Shown here one piece after another: positions 1 through 10,652 of a stretch of DNA of 64,000 nucleotides (the stretch's first letter is position 1; each line of letters starts with the position of its first letter). Below the pieces are notes generated by a model. The model saw only the letters and a program-made list of their open reading frames with translations, was not told the DNA's origin and ran no database searches. This stretch comes from Corynebacterium sp. GTDB lineage: Bacteria > Actinomycetota > Actinomycetes > Mycobacteriales > Mycobacteriaceae. The stretch spans positions 186,001 through 250,000 of the forward strand of contig NZ_JAUNKO010000001.1 of NCBI RefSeq assembly GCF_030532715.1, read 5' to 3'. Position numbers and translations under genes: made by a program.

Positions 1-225
1 GGACGCGACGTCGTCAAGCGCGGGACCCCAGACGGTAGGCTTCATCACCATGCCGGGGCCGCCGCCATAGGGGGTATCGTCGACGGATTTGTGCACGTCA
101 GTGGCCCAGGAACGCAGGTCATGCACACCAACGTGCAGGATGCCTTGCTCGATAGCTTTGCCTAGGAGCGCATGCCGGAGCGGTTGGAGGTATTCCGGGA
201 AAATCGTTACAACGTCGAGTCGCAT
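1..225 (-). CDS. trmD: tRNA (guanine-N1)-methyltransferase TrmD, N-terminal part (cut by window edge)
   Basis: This is the first 75 codons of a protein that begins MRLDVVTIFPEYLQPLRHAL, the characteristic TrmD start, and contains the DDTPYGGGPGMVMKP segment of the SAM-binding knot region. The family methylates G37 of tRNAs that read CNN codons, which prevents +1 frameshifting. The rest of the gene lies beyond base 1. Its ATG overlaps the rimM stop codon (TGATG arrangement), so the two are translationally coupled. Upstream on the same strand come rimM and rpsP, the usual bacterial order. Confidence 0.95.
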   Translation of the reverse strand, partial: MRLDVVTIFPEYLQPLRHALLGKAIEQGILHVGVHDLRSWATDVHKSVDDTPYGGGPGMVMKPTVWGPALDDVAS

Positions 226-728
226 CAAAGCTCCAACAACCCTTCCGGGGGCGTAATGGTGCAGGTTCCAGCTTCCAGATCCACCTCGGGAACAATGGCG
301 TGCACAAACGGCACGAGGGTTTCCTTGCCGTCCGCGAGGCGCACCTCAAGAATCTCCCCGGCAGGCCCGTGCATCACACCGGTGACTTCGCCAATATCTT
401 CGCCAAGGTGAATAACGCGCAAACCTTCGAGTTCGTGGTCATAGAAGCCCTCATCATCGTCGTCTTCCTCCCGCGGCGGGGCGAAAAACTTGGTCCCGCG
501 GAGGGCGTCAGCAGCGTTACGGTCCGCAACTTCCGCAAACTTCACCAACAGCCGACCTTGATGTGGGCGCGACGCCGCAACAGTCAGGCTGTGTTCTTTG
601 CCGCCTTGCCGGCCTGCCAACACCGCGCCTTGCGCGAACCGCACGTCCGGCGCATCGGTGGTCACCTCCACCACCACTTCGCCGCGAATACCGTGCGATT
701 TCACCACGCGTCCAATGAGCAAATCCAT
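225..728 (-). CDS. rimM: Ribosome maturation factor RimM
   Basis: This 167-residue protein has an N-terminal RimM barrel (LLIGRVVKSHGIRGEVVVEV) and a C-terminal PRC-barrel with the FYDHELEGLRV segment. RimM binds S19 in the head of the 30S subunit and assists late assembly and 16S processing. An upstream extension of 10 codons is open, but the family start pattern M-D-L-L-I-G-R-V places the start at base 728. The gene sits between rpsP, from which it is separated by a terminator-like hairpin, and trmD, which it overlaps. Confidence 0.95.
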   Translation of the reverse strand: MDLLIGRVVKSHGIRGEVVVEVTTDAPDVRFAQGAVLAGRQGGKEHSLTVAASRPHQGRLLVKFAEVADRNAADALRGTKFFAPPREEDDDDEGFYDHELEGLRVIHLGEDIGEVTGVMHGPAGEILEVRLADGKETLVPFVHAIVPEVDLEAGTCTITPPEGLLEL

Positions 729-750
729 GGTTATTAAGCATAGAACACGC

Positions 751-793
751 AAAAACACCGCTGCTTCCAGTTGCCCGGAACGCTGCGGTGTTT
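751..793 (-). terminator. Hairpin between rpsP and rimM
   Basis: The 9-base arms AAACACCGC (753-761) and GCGGTGTTT (785-793) form a perfect inverted repeat. On the reverse strand the second arm runs into a T tract (bases 755-751). It follows the rpsP stop by 27 bases, so it probably ends or attenuates the rpsP transcript before rimM. Confidence 0.7.
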
Positions 794-819
794 ACAACAA
801 CTGCGTGCGAATTGAACGC

Positions 820-1293
820 TTAGGCGTCTTCTGCCTCGACTTCGTCGGCGGCTTCCTCAGCGGCCTTGTTCTTAGCGGCAGCTTCAGCAGCCTTCTTCTC
901 GTCCTTCGCCTTGCGCTTCTTCTCGGTGATCGCCTCAGCGGTGGGGCCTTCAGCAGCCTCAGCCAACGCAGCATTGAACAAGTCCAGCTTCGAAGGCTTC
1001 GGCTCGGCAACCTTCAGGGTGCCTTCCGCGCCATCAAGGCCCTTGAACTTCTGCCAGTCGCCGGTAACCTTCAGCAGTGCAAGCACGGGTTCGGTCGGCT
1101 GCGCGCCAACACCCAACCAGTACTGAACGCGCTCGGAGTCGATGCGGATCACGGACGGATCAGCCTTCGGCTCATACACGCCCAGGTTTTCGATCGCCTT
1201 GCCGGAGCGGCGGGTGCGTGCGTCAGCGACGATCACGCGGTAGTGCGGGGTACGGATCTTACCCATACGCTGCAGTTTAATTTTGACGGCCAT
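820..1293 (-). CDS. rpsP: 30S ribosomal protein bS16
   Basis: This 157-residue protein begins [20 protein letters not shown], diagnostic of bS16, and contains [14 protein letters not shown] ([12 protein letters not shown]) and [13 protein letters not shown] segments. The core of about 85 residues is followed by an Ala/Lys/Glu-rich, probably disordered, tail of about 70 residues. Such tails are usual in actinobacterial S16 and are longer than the E. coli protein. It is the first gene of the rpsP-rimM-trmD group on this strand. Confidence 0.97.
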   Translation of the reverse strand: MAVKIKLQRMGKIRTPHYRVIVADARTRRSGKAIENLGVYEPKADPSVIRIDSERVQYWLGVGAQPTEPVLALLKVTGDWQKFKGLDGAEGTLKVAEPKPSKLDLFNAALAEAAEGPTAEAITEKKRKAKDEKKAAEAAAKNKAAEEAADEVEAEDA

Positions 1294-1511
1294 GTGATGG
1301 CTCCTTATGCCTAGTCACTGGGCAGTACAGCACCGCACCCCGGGTGGGCGCGGCCGGTTCAACCCTTGGAATGTTTTACCTGCGGTGTGACGTACCGGCC
1401 GACCGTAGACGGTTGCGGTGTTCCCACAGGAAGAACAGCGTTGCGATAATGCAACCCCTGAAATGGTAGTAGACGCACGGGTAGCGAATCAAACTGATTA
1501 AAGTTGGCGCT

Positions 1512-2480
1512 ATGAAAATCCTTCCCGGCGTTGCGGCGTGCACGATTGGGGCGATCATTGCATTTCTTTTCGACGCCGCCCTACACCAGCTCACCGGCTT
1601 CAGCTCCGTCATGCTGGTAGCAATCGCCCTCGGCATGTTGGTGGGCAATATCCGCCCACTACCGGCCTCCACCAATGACGGCGTGCGCTACACCGCAACC
1701 AGTGTACTCAAGTTCGGCGTCGCTTTGCTCGGCCTAGCAATTCCCGCAGCAGCGATCATCGCCCTCGGCTGGAAAGTGCTCGCAACGATTGTTTGCGTAG
1801 TCATCGCGGGCATCGCCGCAACAATCGTCGTTGGCAAACTCATGGGATTAAGCCGGTCCGAAGCACTCATGATCGGTAACGGCTGCACCATTTGCGGTGC
1901 CGCGGCAATTAGCGCCACCCACGGGGTGCTCACCAAGAAAAAGGAACATGAGTTCGTCACCGCCATTGCGGTTATCGCCCTGCTCGGCACATTGTCCATC
2001 TTTCTTGGCCCCGCACTCGTGGCCACGTGGGATCCGCAAGCAGCCGGTGTCTTCCTCGGCGGCAGCATTCACGAGGTAAGCCAAGTGGTGGCCGCGGGCG
2101 GCATCGCGGGAGCCGCTGTACTCCCCGTAGCAGTCACCGTAAAACTAGGTCGCGTCCTGCTGCTAGCTCCCATCATGGCCCTCCTCAGCGCATTCGAACG
2201 ACGCAATGCCGAAGGCGGGAAACTCCCCCCGCTAGTCCCCACGTTTGTGCTCGGCTTTATTGCACTCGTACTGGTCAGAACATTCTTCCCAGTACCCGAA
2301 TTCCTGATCGGCGCCACCGACATGGTGCGCACATTCCTCTTCTCCGCAGCCATGTTCGCGCAAGGAACCGGTGTCACCGTGGCAACGATGCGGCGCGCCG
2401 GCGTCAAACCGTTCGTCTTCGGCGTCATCGTTTCCGTCGTTGTCGCCGGAGTATCAGCCGCTGGCGCCTACTTGCTGTAG
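1512..2480 (+). CDS. UPF0324 (YeiH-type) integral membrane protein
   Basis: The protein has 322 residues and about ten hydrophobic segments spread over its length, with the conserved family patch IGNGCTICGAAAISA near residue 125 and GGSIHEVSQVVAAG near residue 190. These belong to the conserved hypothetical membrane family PF03601, sometimes annotated as a putative sulfate exporter, for which no transport activity is firmly established. It lies alone on the forward strand between rpsP and ffh, convergent with ffh with only 27 bases between the stops. Substrate cannot be inferred from the sequence. Confidence 0.85.
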   Translation: MKILPGVAACTIGAIIAFLFDAALHQLTGFSSVMLVAIALGMLVGNIRPLPASTNDGVRYTATSVLKFGVALLGLAIPAAAIIALGWKVLATIVCVVIAGIAATIVVGKLMGLSRSEALMIGNGCTICGAAAISATHGVLTKKKEHEFVTAIAVIALLGTLSIFLGPALVATWDPQAAGVFLGGSIHEVSQVVAAGGIAGAAVLPVAVTVKLGRVLLLAPIMALLSAFERRNAEGGKLPPLVPTFVLGFIALVLVRTFFPVPEFLIGATDMVRTFLFSAAMFAQGTGVTVATMRRAGVKPFVFGVIVSVVVAGVSAAGAYLL

Positions 2481-2507
2481 CTTCTAAGCCTCATGCGGCC
2501 GAGGTGA

Positions 2508-4118
2508 CTAGCGCTTCTTGCCACCACCTTGGCCGAAGTCAAGGTTGTTCAGGTCGATGCCTTCCATACCTTTGGGGAGTTTCGACATGCCGCCACCCAT
2601 CCCAGGGAAACCGCCCAATCCGGGCATGCCGCCGCCCATACCCATTTGATCCTGGAGCTTTTGCAATTCGGCCATGTTGGGGCGGCCGGCTGCGCGATTC
2701 TTGGCAGGCTTACGTTTACCGCTTTTCGTTTTGCGGCCCTTCGCCTTTTTCTTGGTCGCGCTGCGGCCCATGCCGCCCATGCCGAATTGATTGGCCATCT
2801 GCCCCATCATCTTCTTCGCCTCGAAGAAGCGTTCTACCAGCTGGTTGACGTCAGTGACTGTCACGCCGGAGCCATTCGCAATGCGCTTACGCCGCGAAGC
2901 ATTGAGTATCTTGGGGTTTTGGCGTTCCTCCGGAGTCATCCCGCGAATAATGGCCTGGATCCGGTCAAGCTGCTTCTCATCAACCATGTCCGCCATTTCG
3001 GACATTTGCTTGCCACCGGGCAGCATTTTCAAAATGTTGCCCAAGGGCCCCATGCGACGCACCATGAGCATCTGCTCAAGGAAGTCCTCCAACGTGAGTT
3101 CACCGGAGCCGAGTTTGGCGGCGGCCTCGATGGACTTCTCTTGGTCAATGAGCTTTTCGGCCTGCTCGATGAGAGTCAGCACATCGCCCATGCCCAAAAT
3201 GCGGCTGGCCATGCGCTCCGGGTGGAAAATATCAAAATCTTCAAGCTTTTCACCCGTGGAGGCGTACAAGATGGGTTTACCTGTGACCTCGCGGATGGAA
3301 AGCGCCGCGCCGCCGCGGGCGTCGCCATCTAATTTGGTAAGCACCACGCCGGTGAAATCAACGCCGTCGCGGAAGGCCTCGGCCGTGGCCACAGCGTCTT
3401 GGCCGATCATGGCGTCAATGACAAACAGCACCTCATCCGGGTTCACCGCGTCACGAATATTGCGGGCCTGCGTCATCAGGGTTTCGTCGATGCCCAAGCG
3501 GCCCGCGGTATCAACAATCACAACGTCGTGCTGAGTACGCTGCGCCTCGGCAATACCCGCGCGCGCCACCGCCACCGGGTCCCCGTGCGAGCTGCCCATG
3601 TCATGGTCGAGCGTATCCAGTGAAGTGCCGGGATCTGGGGCGAAGCACTCCACGCCCGCGCGCTCGGCGACGATTTGCAGCTGCTGCACCGCGCCGGGGC
3701 GTTGCAAGTCACAGGCAACCAGCATCGGGGTGTGGCCCTGCGCCACCAAATGCTTGGCCAGTTTGCCCGCCAGCGTCGTCTTACCCGCACCCTGGAGGCC
3801 CGCCAGCATAATCACTGTTGGCGGCTTCTTTGCAAGCTGCAACCTGCGGGTTTCGCCGCCGAGGATTCCGATCAATTCCTCATTAACAATTTTTACTACC
3901 TGCTGAGCGGGGTTCAGCACGTCCGAAACGGCAACGCCGAGGGCGCGTTCCTTAATACGGCGGATAAACGCCCGCACCACCGGTAGGGAAACGTCCGCCT
4001 CCAGCAGCGCTAATCTAATCTCACGAGCCGTGGCATTGATATCAGCTTCGGTGAGCTTGCCTTTGCCGCGTAACCCTGTAAGAGCGTTTGTAAGGCGATC
4101 TGAAAGCGACTCAAACAC
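2508..4118 (-). CDS. ffh: Signal recognition particle protein Ffh (SRP54)
   Basis: This 536-residue GTPase has an N domain (residues 1-95), a G domain with P-loop GLQGAGKT near residue 107, DTAGRLG and TKLDGDARGG motifs, and a Met-rich M domain. The last 90 residues are a basic stretch (KKKAKGRKTKSGKRK) and a Gly/Met-rich tail, longer than in E. coli Ffh (453 residues) but common in actinobacteria. Ffh binds 4.5S RNA and signal sequences and docks on FtsY, whose gene is 4.4 kb away on the same strand. The start MFESLSDRLTNAL matches the family. Confidence 0.97.
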   Translation of the reverse strand: MFESLSDRLTNALTGLRGKGKLTEADINATAREIRLALLEADVSLPVVRAFIRRIKERALGVAVSDVLNPAQQVVKIVNEELIGILGGETRRLQLAKKPPTVIMLAGLQGAGKTTLAGKLAKHLVAQGHTPMLVACDLQRPGAVQQLQIVAERAGVECFAPDPGTSLDTLDHDMGSSHGDPVAVARAGIAEAQRTQHDVVIVDTAGRLGIDETLMTQARNIRDAVNPDEVLFVIDAMIGQDAVATAEAFRDGVDFTGVVLTKLDGDARGGAALSIREVTGKPILYASTGEKLEDFDIFHPERMASRILGMGDVLTLIEQAEKLIDQEKSIEAAAKLGSGELTLEDFLEQMLMVRRMGPLGNILKMLPGGKQMSEMADMVDEKQLDRIQAIIRGMTPEERQNPKILNASRRKRIANGSGVTVTDVNQLVERFFEAKKMMGQMANQFGMGGMGRSATKKKAKGRKTKSGKRKPAKNRAAGRPNMAELQKLQDQMGMGGGMPGLGGFPGMGGGMSKLPKGMEGIDLNNLDFGQGGGKKR

Positions 4119-4217
4119 GTAGTATCTCTCCCATGTGGTTGTAAGTTAATCCCCACCATGCTAGCCGGTTGCCAACCTGCGGGCCATGTCGCACGCCCCC
4201 GCGGCCGCGTACCAGTT

Positions 4218-7059
<2,842 letters not shown>

Positions 7060-7060
7060 T

Positions 7061-7096
7061 CAGCTCACCAGTGTCGAGCAGCTCATCCGTGTCGAG
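7061..7096. repeat. 18-bp tandem duplication upstream of PII
   Basis: Two directly adjacent 18-base units, CAGCTCACCAGTGTCGAG (7061-7078) and CAGCTCATCCGTGTCGAG (7079-7096), match at 16 of 18 positions. They start 14 bases before the PII start codon, so they lie in the probable promoter or leader of the glnK-glnD-glnK operon. Confidence 0.75.
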
Positions 7097-7144
7097 TCTA
7101 GCGAACATAGGCGGCCCATCACCGCCACAACCAGCACGCAAAAC

Positions 7145-7178
7145 GGCCGCCTAACAGCGCGTGGCATGTTAGGCGGCC
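7145..7178. terminator. Strong hairpin, probable bidirectional terminator
   Basis: The 12-base arms GGCCGCCTAACA (7145-7156) and TGTTAGGCGGCC (7167-7178) are perfectly complementary around a 10-base loop. T tracts follow on both strands (GTGTTTTT on the forward side, GTTTT on the reverse side). No recognisable gene ends here, so it may be left over from a lost neighbour such as amtB, or may insulate the PII promoter. Confidence 0.7.
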
Positions 7179-7709
7179 GGTGTTTTTGTGCATCAACAAT
7201 CGAGTCGTCGGATTCACACCATCCAACCGTTTGCTGAGTCTCTATATTTCCGAATATTTTCGAACATTTCGGATTATCACAGGCACCTATTCGCACAACT
7301 TCACACAACAAGGTTCCGGCAACAAACAAAACCAATACCGCCGCGGAACAATTGTTACGATTTGCGCGCCTCAAGCCCCTGCAAATACCTCATCGTAATG
7401 CCAAGAAGAAACATTACATCACCCACCAATGTAGACGCTGACATGCAGGAACGCAACTCAACAACCGGAAAATTGTGCATCATTAATACCGGGATCGCGG
7501 GAATTGAGAGCTCCAAGCCATCGCCTGTATTGCGTTTCATTGGCGGTTCCCGCCACACCACACAAAAGCCGAACGCATATTGCATCTTTTATTCGACGCA
7601 AGCATCAAACACTACCCCCGCAAGTCACGCACATACACGACCTTAGTGATACGTTATGTGCATTGTCCTCCGCACCGACGAATCTGCACGAAAGCATGAA
7701 GGAGGGGCC
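7179..7709. other. Low-GC gap without a supported gene
   Basis: This stretch is clearly richer in A and T than its neighbours. Open frames of 72-152 codons exist on the forward strand and one of 76 codons on the reverse strand (7355-7585), but none has a ribosome binding site with a recognisable protein. In related corynebacteria the ammonium transporter gene lies at this place. I see no residual transporter motif. Confidence 0.5.
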
Positions 7710-8471
7710 GTGGGCCTCGATGCATTTGTCCCCTGCAGCTGCATCAAAAACGGGGCGGTGACCAGCTTTCCGTGCGACCCTTCGCTCATCGGATTCAACC
7801 ACGGACTTGCGGCACCGCAGCGACCTGCCGGGGACATGCCAGACGAAACGTGGGAGGAACTCAGCTGGATCATCCACAATTGGCTCCAGGACTGCTGCAA
7901 CCATGCGCACCAAATGTATGCGGCCGAACATATTGGCGGACACTACCTAGTGTCGCTGTTTGTAGAGCAGCTCCATCGACTAGGCCCCTCCCGCTACGCC
8001 ACATTAATTAGCCTCTTGCCGCCGGAGCCGTCCCGCGTAGTCTCCCCACAACAAGCGGCCCAAGCGCTCACAGAGTTGGACGCCTTCAGCCAGACCCACA
8101 CCGATATCGCGGGCTTGGCGTTAGTCAACGAGCTCGACGGTTGCGAATTCACTCGCTCCAACCACGGCGGGGTCGTTGCCGCCAGCAACAATACCAGCAT
8201 CGCTTATGGAGCTGACGGTATCACCGTGCGCAAACACGGAAAGGTTGTGCTGCGATCGCGGCGTGTACAACAACGCTTGTGCTACGGGGTTGCCACACTC
8301 GTTGGCGACGATGGTTCCCGGTGCACTGGATTAGGCATTGGCCACCAATCCGCCAATTGGGTGGTACGGCAACGTCGGCTCACGGGCGCGGAATTTCCCT
8401 GCGTGCGCCCGCTTCGCAGCATTTTGAACACCTCCGTCGCCATCGCAACACCCATACACATGTACAGCTAA
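7710..8471 (+). CDS. Unrecognised 253-residue cytoplasmic protein
   Basis: The start is GTG at 7710, chosen because GAAGGAGG lies just upstream (7698-7705) and the open frame before it lacks such a site. The N-terminus MGLDAFVPCSCIKNG is followed by a second Cys (SFPCDP) and a Cys-Cys pair (LQDCCNHAH) near residue 68. There is no signal peptide and no membrane span. The C-terminal half is Val/Ala/Arg-rich with many short beta-like segments (GADGITVRKHGKVVLRSRR). I do not recognise a family. It stands alone, convergent with ftsY, 20 bases from the ftsY stop. Confidence 0.75.
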   Translation: MGLDAFVPCSCIKNGAVTSFPCDPSLIGFNHGLAAPQRPAGDMPDETWEELSWIIHNWLQDCCNHAHQMYAAEHIGGHYLVSLFVEQLHRLGPSRYATLISLLPPEPSRVVSPQQAAQALTELDAFSQTHTDIAGLALVNELDGCEFTRSNHGGVVAASNNTSIAYGADGITVRKHGKVVLRSRRVQQRLCYGVATLVGDDGSRCTGLGIGHQSANWVVRQRRLTGAEFPCVRPLRSILNTSVAIATPIHMYS

Positions 8472-8491
8472 GCCCCCGCCCCCGCGCTCGG

Positions 8492-10258
8492 CTAGCCGAG
8501 CAGGGCGTCGACAAAGCTTTCAGCTTCAAATGGGGCTAGGTCGTCGGCGCCTTCGCCGAGGCCGACGAGTTTCACGGGCACACCGAGTTCCTCTTGCACT
8601 TGGAAAACGATGCCACCTTTCGCGGTGCCGTCGAGTTTGGTGAGCACCACGCCGGTGATGTCCACCACGTCCCGGAATGTACGCGCCTGCATGAGACCAT
8701 TTTGGCCGACAGTGGCGTCGAGTACGAGCAGAACTTCGTCGACTTCGGCTTTCTTCTCCACCACACGTTTAACTTTGCCGAGCTGATCCATCAGCCCGAC
8801 CGAGGTGTGCAACCGGCCGGCGGTGTCGATGAGTACGACGTGGACTTGGTCAGCCACGCCGCGGGCTACCGCATCGAACGCCACGGAGGCGGGGTCTGCA
8901 CCTTCCGCGCCTCGCACGGTCGACGCACCGACGCGGCGGCCCCAGGTTTCCAACTGGTCGGCGGCGGCTGCGCGGAACGTATCAGCGGCACCCAGCAGCA
9001 CGGTGTGCCCCATGGAGACAAGGACGCGGGCAAGCTTGCCAGTGGTAGTGGTTTTGCCGGTGCCGTTGACGCCCACCACGAGCACCACGGCAGGTTTGCC
9101 GCCGTTGGACATTGCCTTAATGGAGCGGTCAAGTTCGGGTTTGCACGCCTCAATGAGCGTTTCCCGCAGCATCGCACGCGCTTCCGCTTCGCTCGCTACG
9201 CCCCGTTCCGCGATTTTTTCGCGCAGGTCATCGACAACCTGCATGGTGACCTTCGTGCCAAGGTCGGCCATAAGCAGCGTGTCTTCGATTTCTTCCCAGG
9301 CGTCCTCATCAAGGTCGCCGGCGCTTAAGATTCCGAGCACGCCCTGCCCGATGACGTTTTGCGAACGTGCCAACCGCCCACGCAAGCGCCCCAAACGACC
9401 CACTGCGGGGGCGATGTGTTCGACTTCGCGCGCGGGCTGCGGAGATGCCACGACGGCATCCTCGGGAACTGGCGTTTCATCGAGCGCAGTCCCAGCGGCG
9501 TCTGCTTGGGCGCGCGCTGCCTCGGCGGCATCCTCCGCCTCGCGGATCGCGCTTTCGTCCACCGGGTTTTCCTCGGCGACGGACGCAAACAACGGCGTGT
9601 CCGCGAATTCGTCCACAGCGGACTCCTCAGCGTCGAGCTCCTCAATAGCAGCCGGCACGCTCGGCGCCTCTTCCTGCGTCTCGACGCCCTCCACTACCGA
9701 AGGCTCGTGCGAATCCTCGATGGGCGTTTCCGCGACGGGCGGTGCGGGTTCCGCAGCCGGGGCAGCGGGGGCGGCGTCGGCAAGCGGAGCCTCGGGAAGA
9801 TCCCCCTCCTCAGCGGGCGGTTCAAACTCATGTTTGGGTTCTGCTTCGGGTTGCTCGGGGGTAACCTCAGGGGCCGCTTCGGGGGCGGCGGAGGCGGGCA
9901 TGGTGAACTCGACTTCCGTATGCGTGGGATCAGTAAGCCCAGCGTAGCGCGGCAAATCGGCTGCACCTTCGGCGGGCGTATGATCCGGAACTTCCGGAAT
10001 GGGGGTAGATTGGTCGAGCCGCTGGCCGCGCAATACCTCCGGCTCCGCCTTCGGCGCATTTGCGGGCGCGAAATTAAACCCGCCCGAAGCCTGATAATTG
10101 CCAGACTTCTCCTGCTGGGTGAGCTCCTTGGGCGATTCCTCCTCCGCAAACGTGATGGTCTTAGTCTTCCCTCGGCGCAAACCGAGCATTACCATGAGCG
10201 CCACCACAATAATGAGGACGACGATCACCGCGACAATGATCAGATAAGTCGTGTTCAT
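8492..10258 (-). CDS. ftsY: Signal recognition particle receptor FtsY
   Basis: The 588-residue SRP receptor starts at MNTTYLIIVAVIVVLIIVV, an N-terminal membrane anchor, preceded by GGAAG. Residues 30-290 form a long acidic, Pro/Ala/Glu-rich linker (A domain). The NG GTPase domain follows, with P-loop GVNGTGKTTTTGKLA at about residue 396, DTFRAAAADQL, LIDTAGRLHT and TKLDGTAKGG. FtsY receives ribosome-SRP complexes at the membrane. The reverse-strand frame is open 50 codons further upstream but without FtsY-like sequence. Normally smc is its close upstream neighbour; here 13 kb intervenes. Confidence 0.96.
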   Translation of the reverse strand: MNTTYLIIVAVIVVLIIVVALMVMLGLRRGKTKTITFAEEESPKELTQQEKSGNYQASGGFNFAPANAPKAEPEVLRGQRLDQSTPIPEVPDHTPAEGAADLPRYAGLTDPTHTEVEFTMPASAAPEAAPEVTPEQPEAEPKHEFEPPAEEGDLPEAPLADAAPAAPAAEPAPPVAETPIEDSHEPSVVEGVETQEEAPSVPAAIEELDAEESAVDEFADTPLFASVAEENPVDESAIREAEDAAEAARAQADAAGTALDETPVPEDAVVASPQPAREVEHIAPAVGRLGRLRGRLARSQNVIGQGVLGILSAGDLDEDAWEEIEDTLLMADLGTKVTMQVVDDLREKIAERGVASEAEARAMLRETLIEACKPELDRSIKAMSNGGKPAVVLVVGVNGTGKTTTTGKLARVLVSMGHTVLLGAADTFRAAAADQLETWGRRVGASTVRGAEGADPASVAFDAVARGVADQVHVVLIDTAGRLHTSVGLMDQLGKVKRVVEKKAEVDEVLLVLDATVGQNGLMQARTFRDVVDITGVVLTKLDGTAKGGIVFQVQEELGVPVKLVGLGEGADDLAPFEAESFVDALLG

Positions 10259-10652
10259 AGCTTCCATACTTGCAGGTTCAGCGACATTCCTCACGTTTTG
10301 CGCATGATTTTTTAGTGCACTGCCCTTTTTGGTGGGCGAATTGTGTGCACCAACAATGCGCGTTACCGTTCGAGAATTCGATCGATTACTACACCCCCAG
10401 GGTAGCATTAGTGCCGGTCACGGCGACAGCCCCGCAAAGCTCGGTGCGCGGAAATGCCCACACAAAGCTGCGGAAAAAGAACACGATCCCCAATTGCGGA
10501 CACGTACATAAACGCCAATAAAGAATAGATCACAAATGCTAATTTTTGTGTCAATTATATTGAAAACGTCGGACTAAATTCTACCATGTGGGACGAACGT
10601 TTTACGCCGCGGCACCGTCGCGGCTGCACGCCCGCCCCCGACCGGAGCAGCC
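10259..10652. other. Intergenic region upstream of ftsY
   Basis: These 394 bases hold no supported gene. The part at 10500-10600 is AT-rich. A perfect TTGACA lies on the reverse strand at 10554-10549, but no convincing -10 hexamer is found at the right distance, so a ftsY promoter here is only possible. Confidence 0.4.

Noticed and set aside
7097..7110. AmtR operator upstream of the first PII gene
   Set aside because: TCTAGCGAACATAG resembles a CTAT-N6-ATAG palindrome but is out of register by one base, so the match is too weak to list.
7188..7646. 152-codon forward frame in the low-GC gap
   Set aside because: No ribosome binding site, odd composition rich in Pro, Thr, Ser and His, and no recognised domain.
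8486..8501. 16-bp palindrome GCTCGGCTAGCCGAGC at the end of ftsY
   Set aside because: It has no loop and no T tract, so a terminator call is not supported; it overlaps the stop codon and may be coding constraint.
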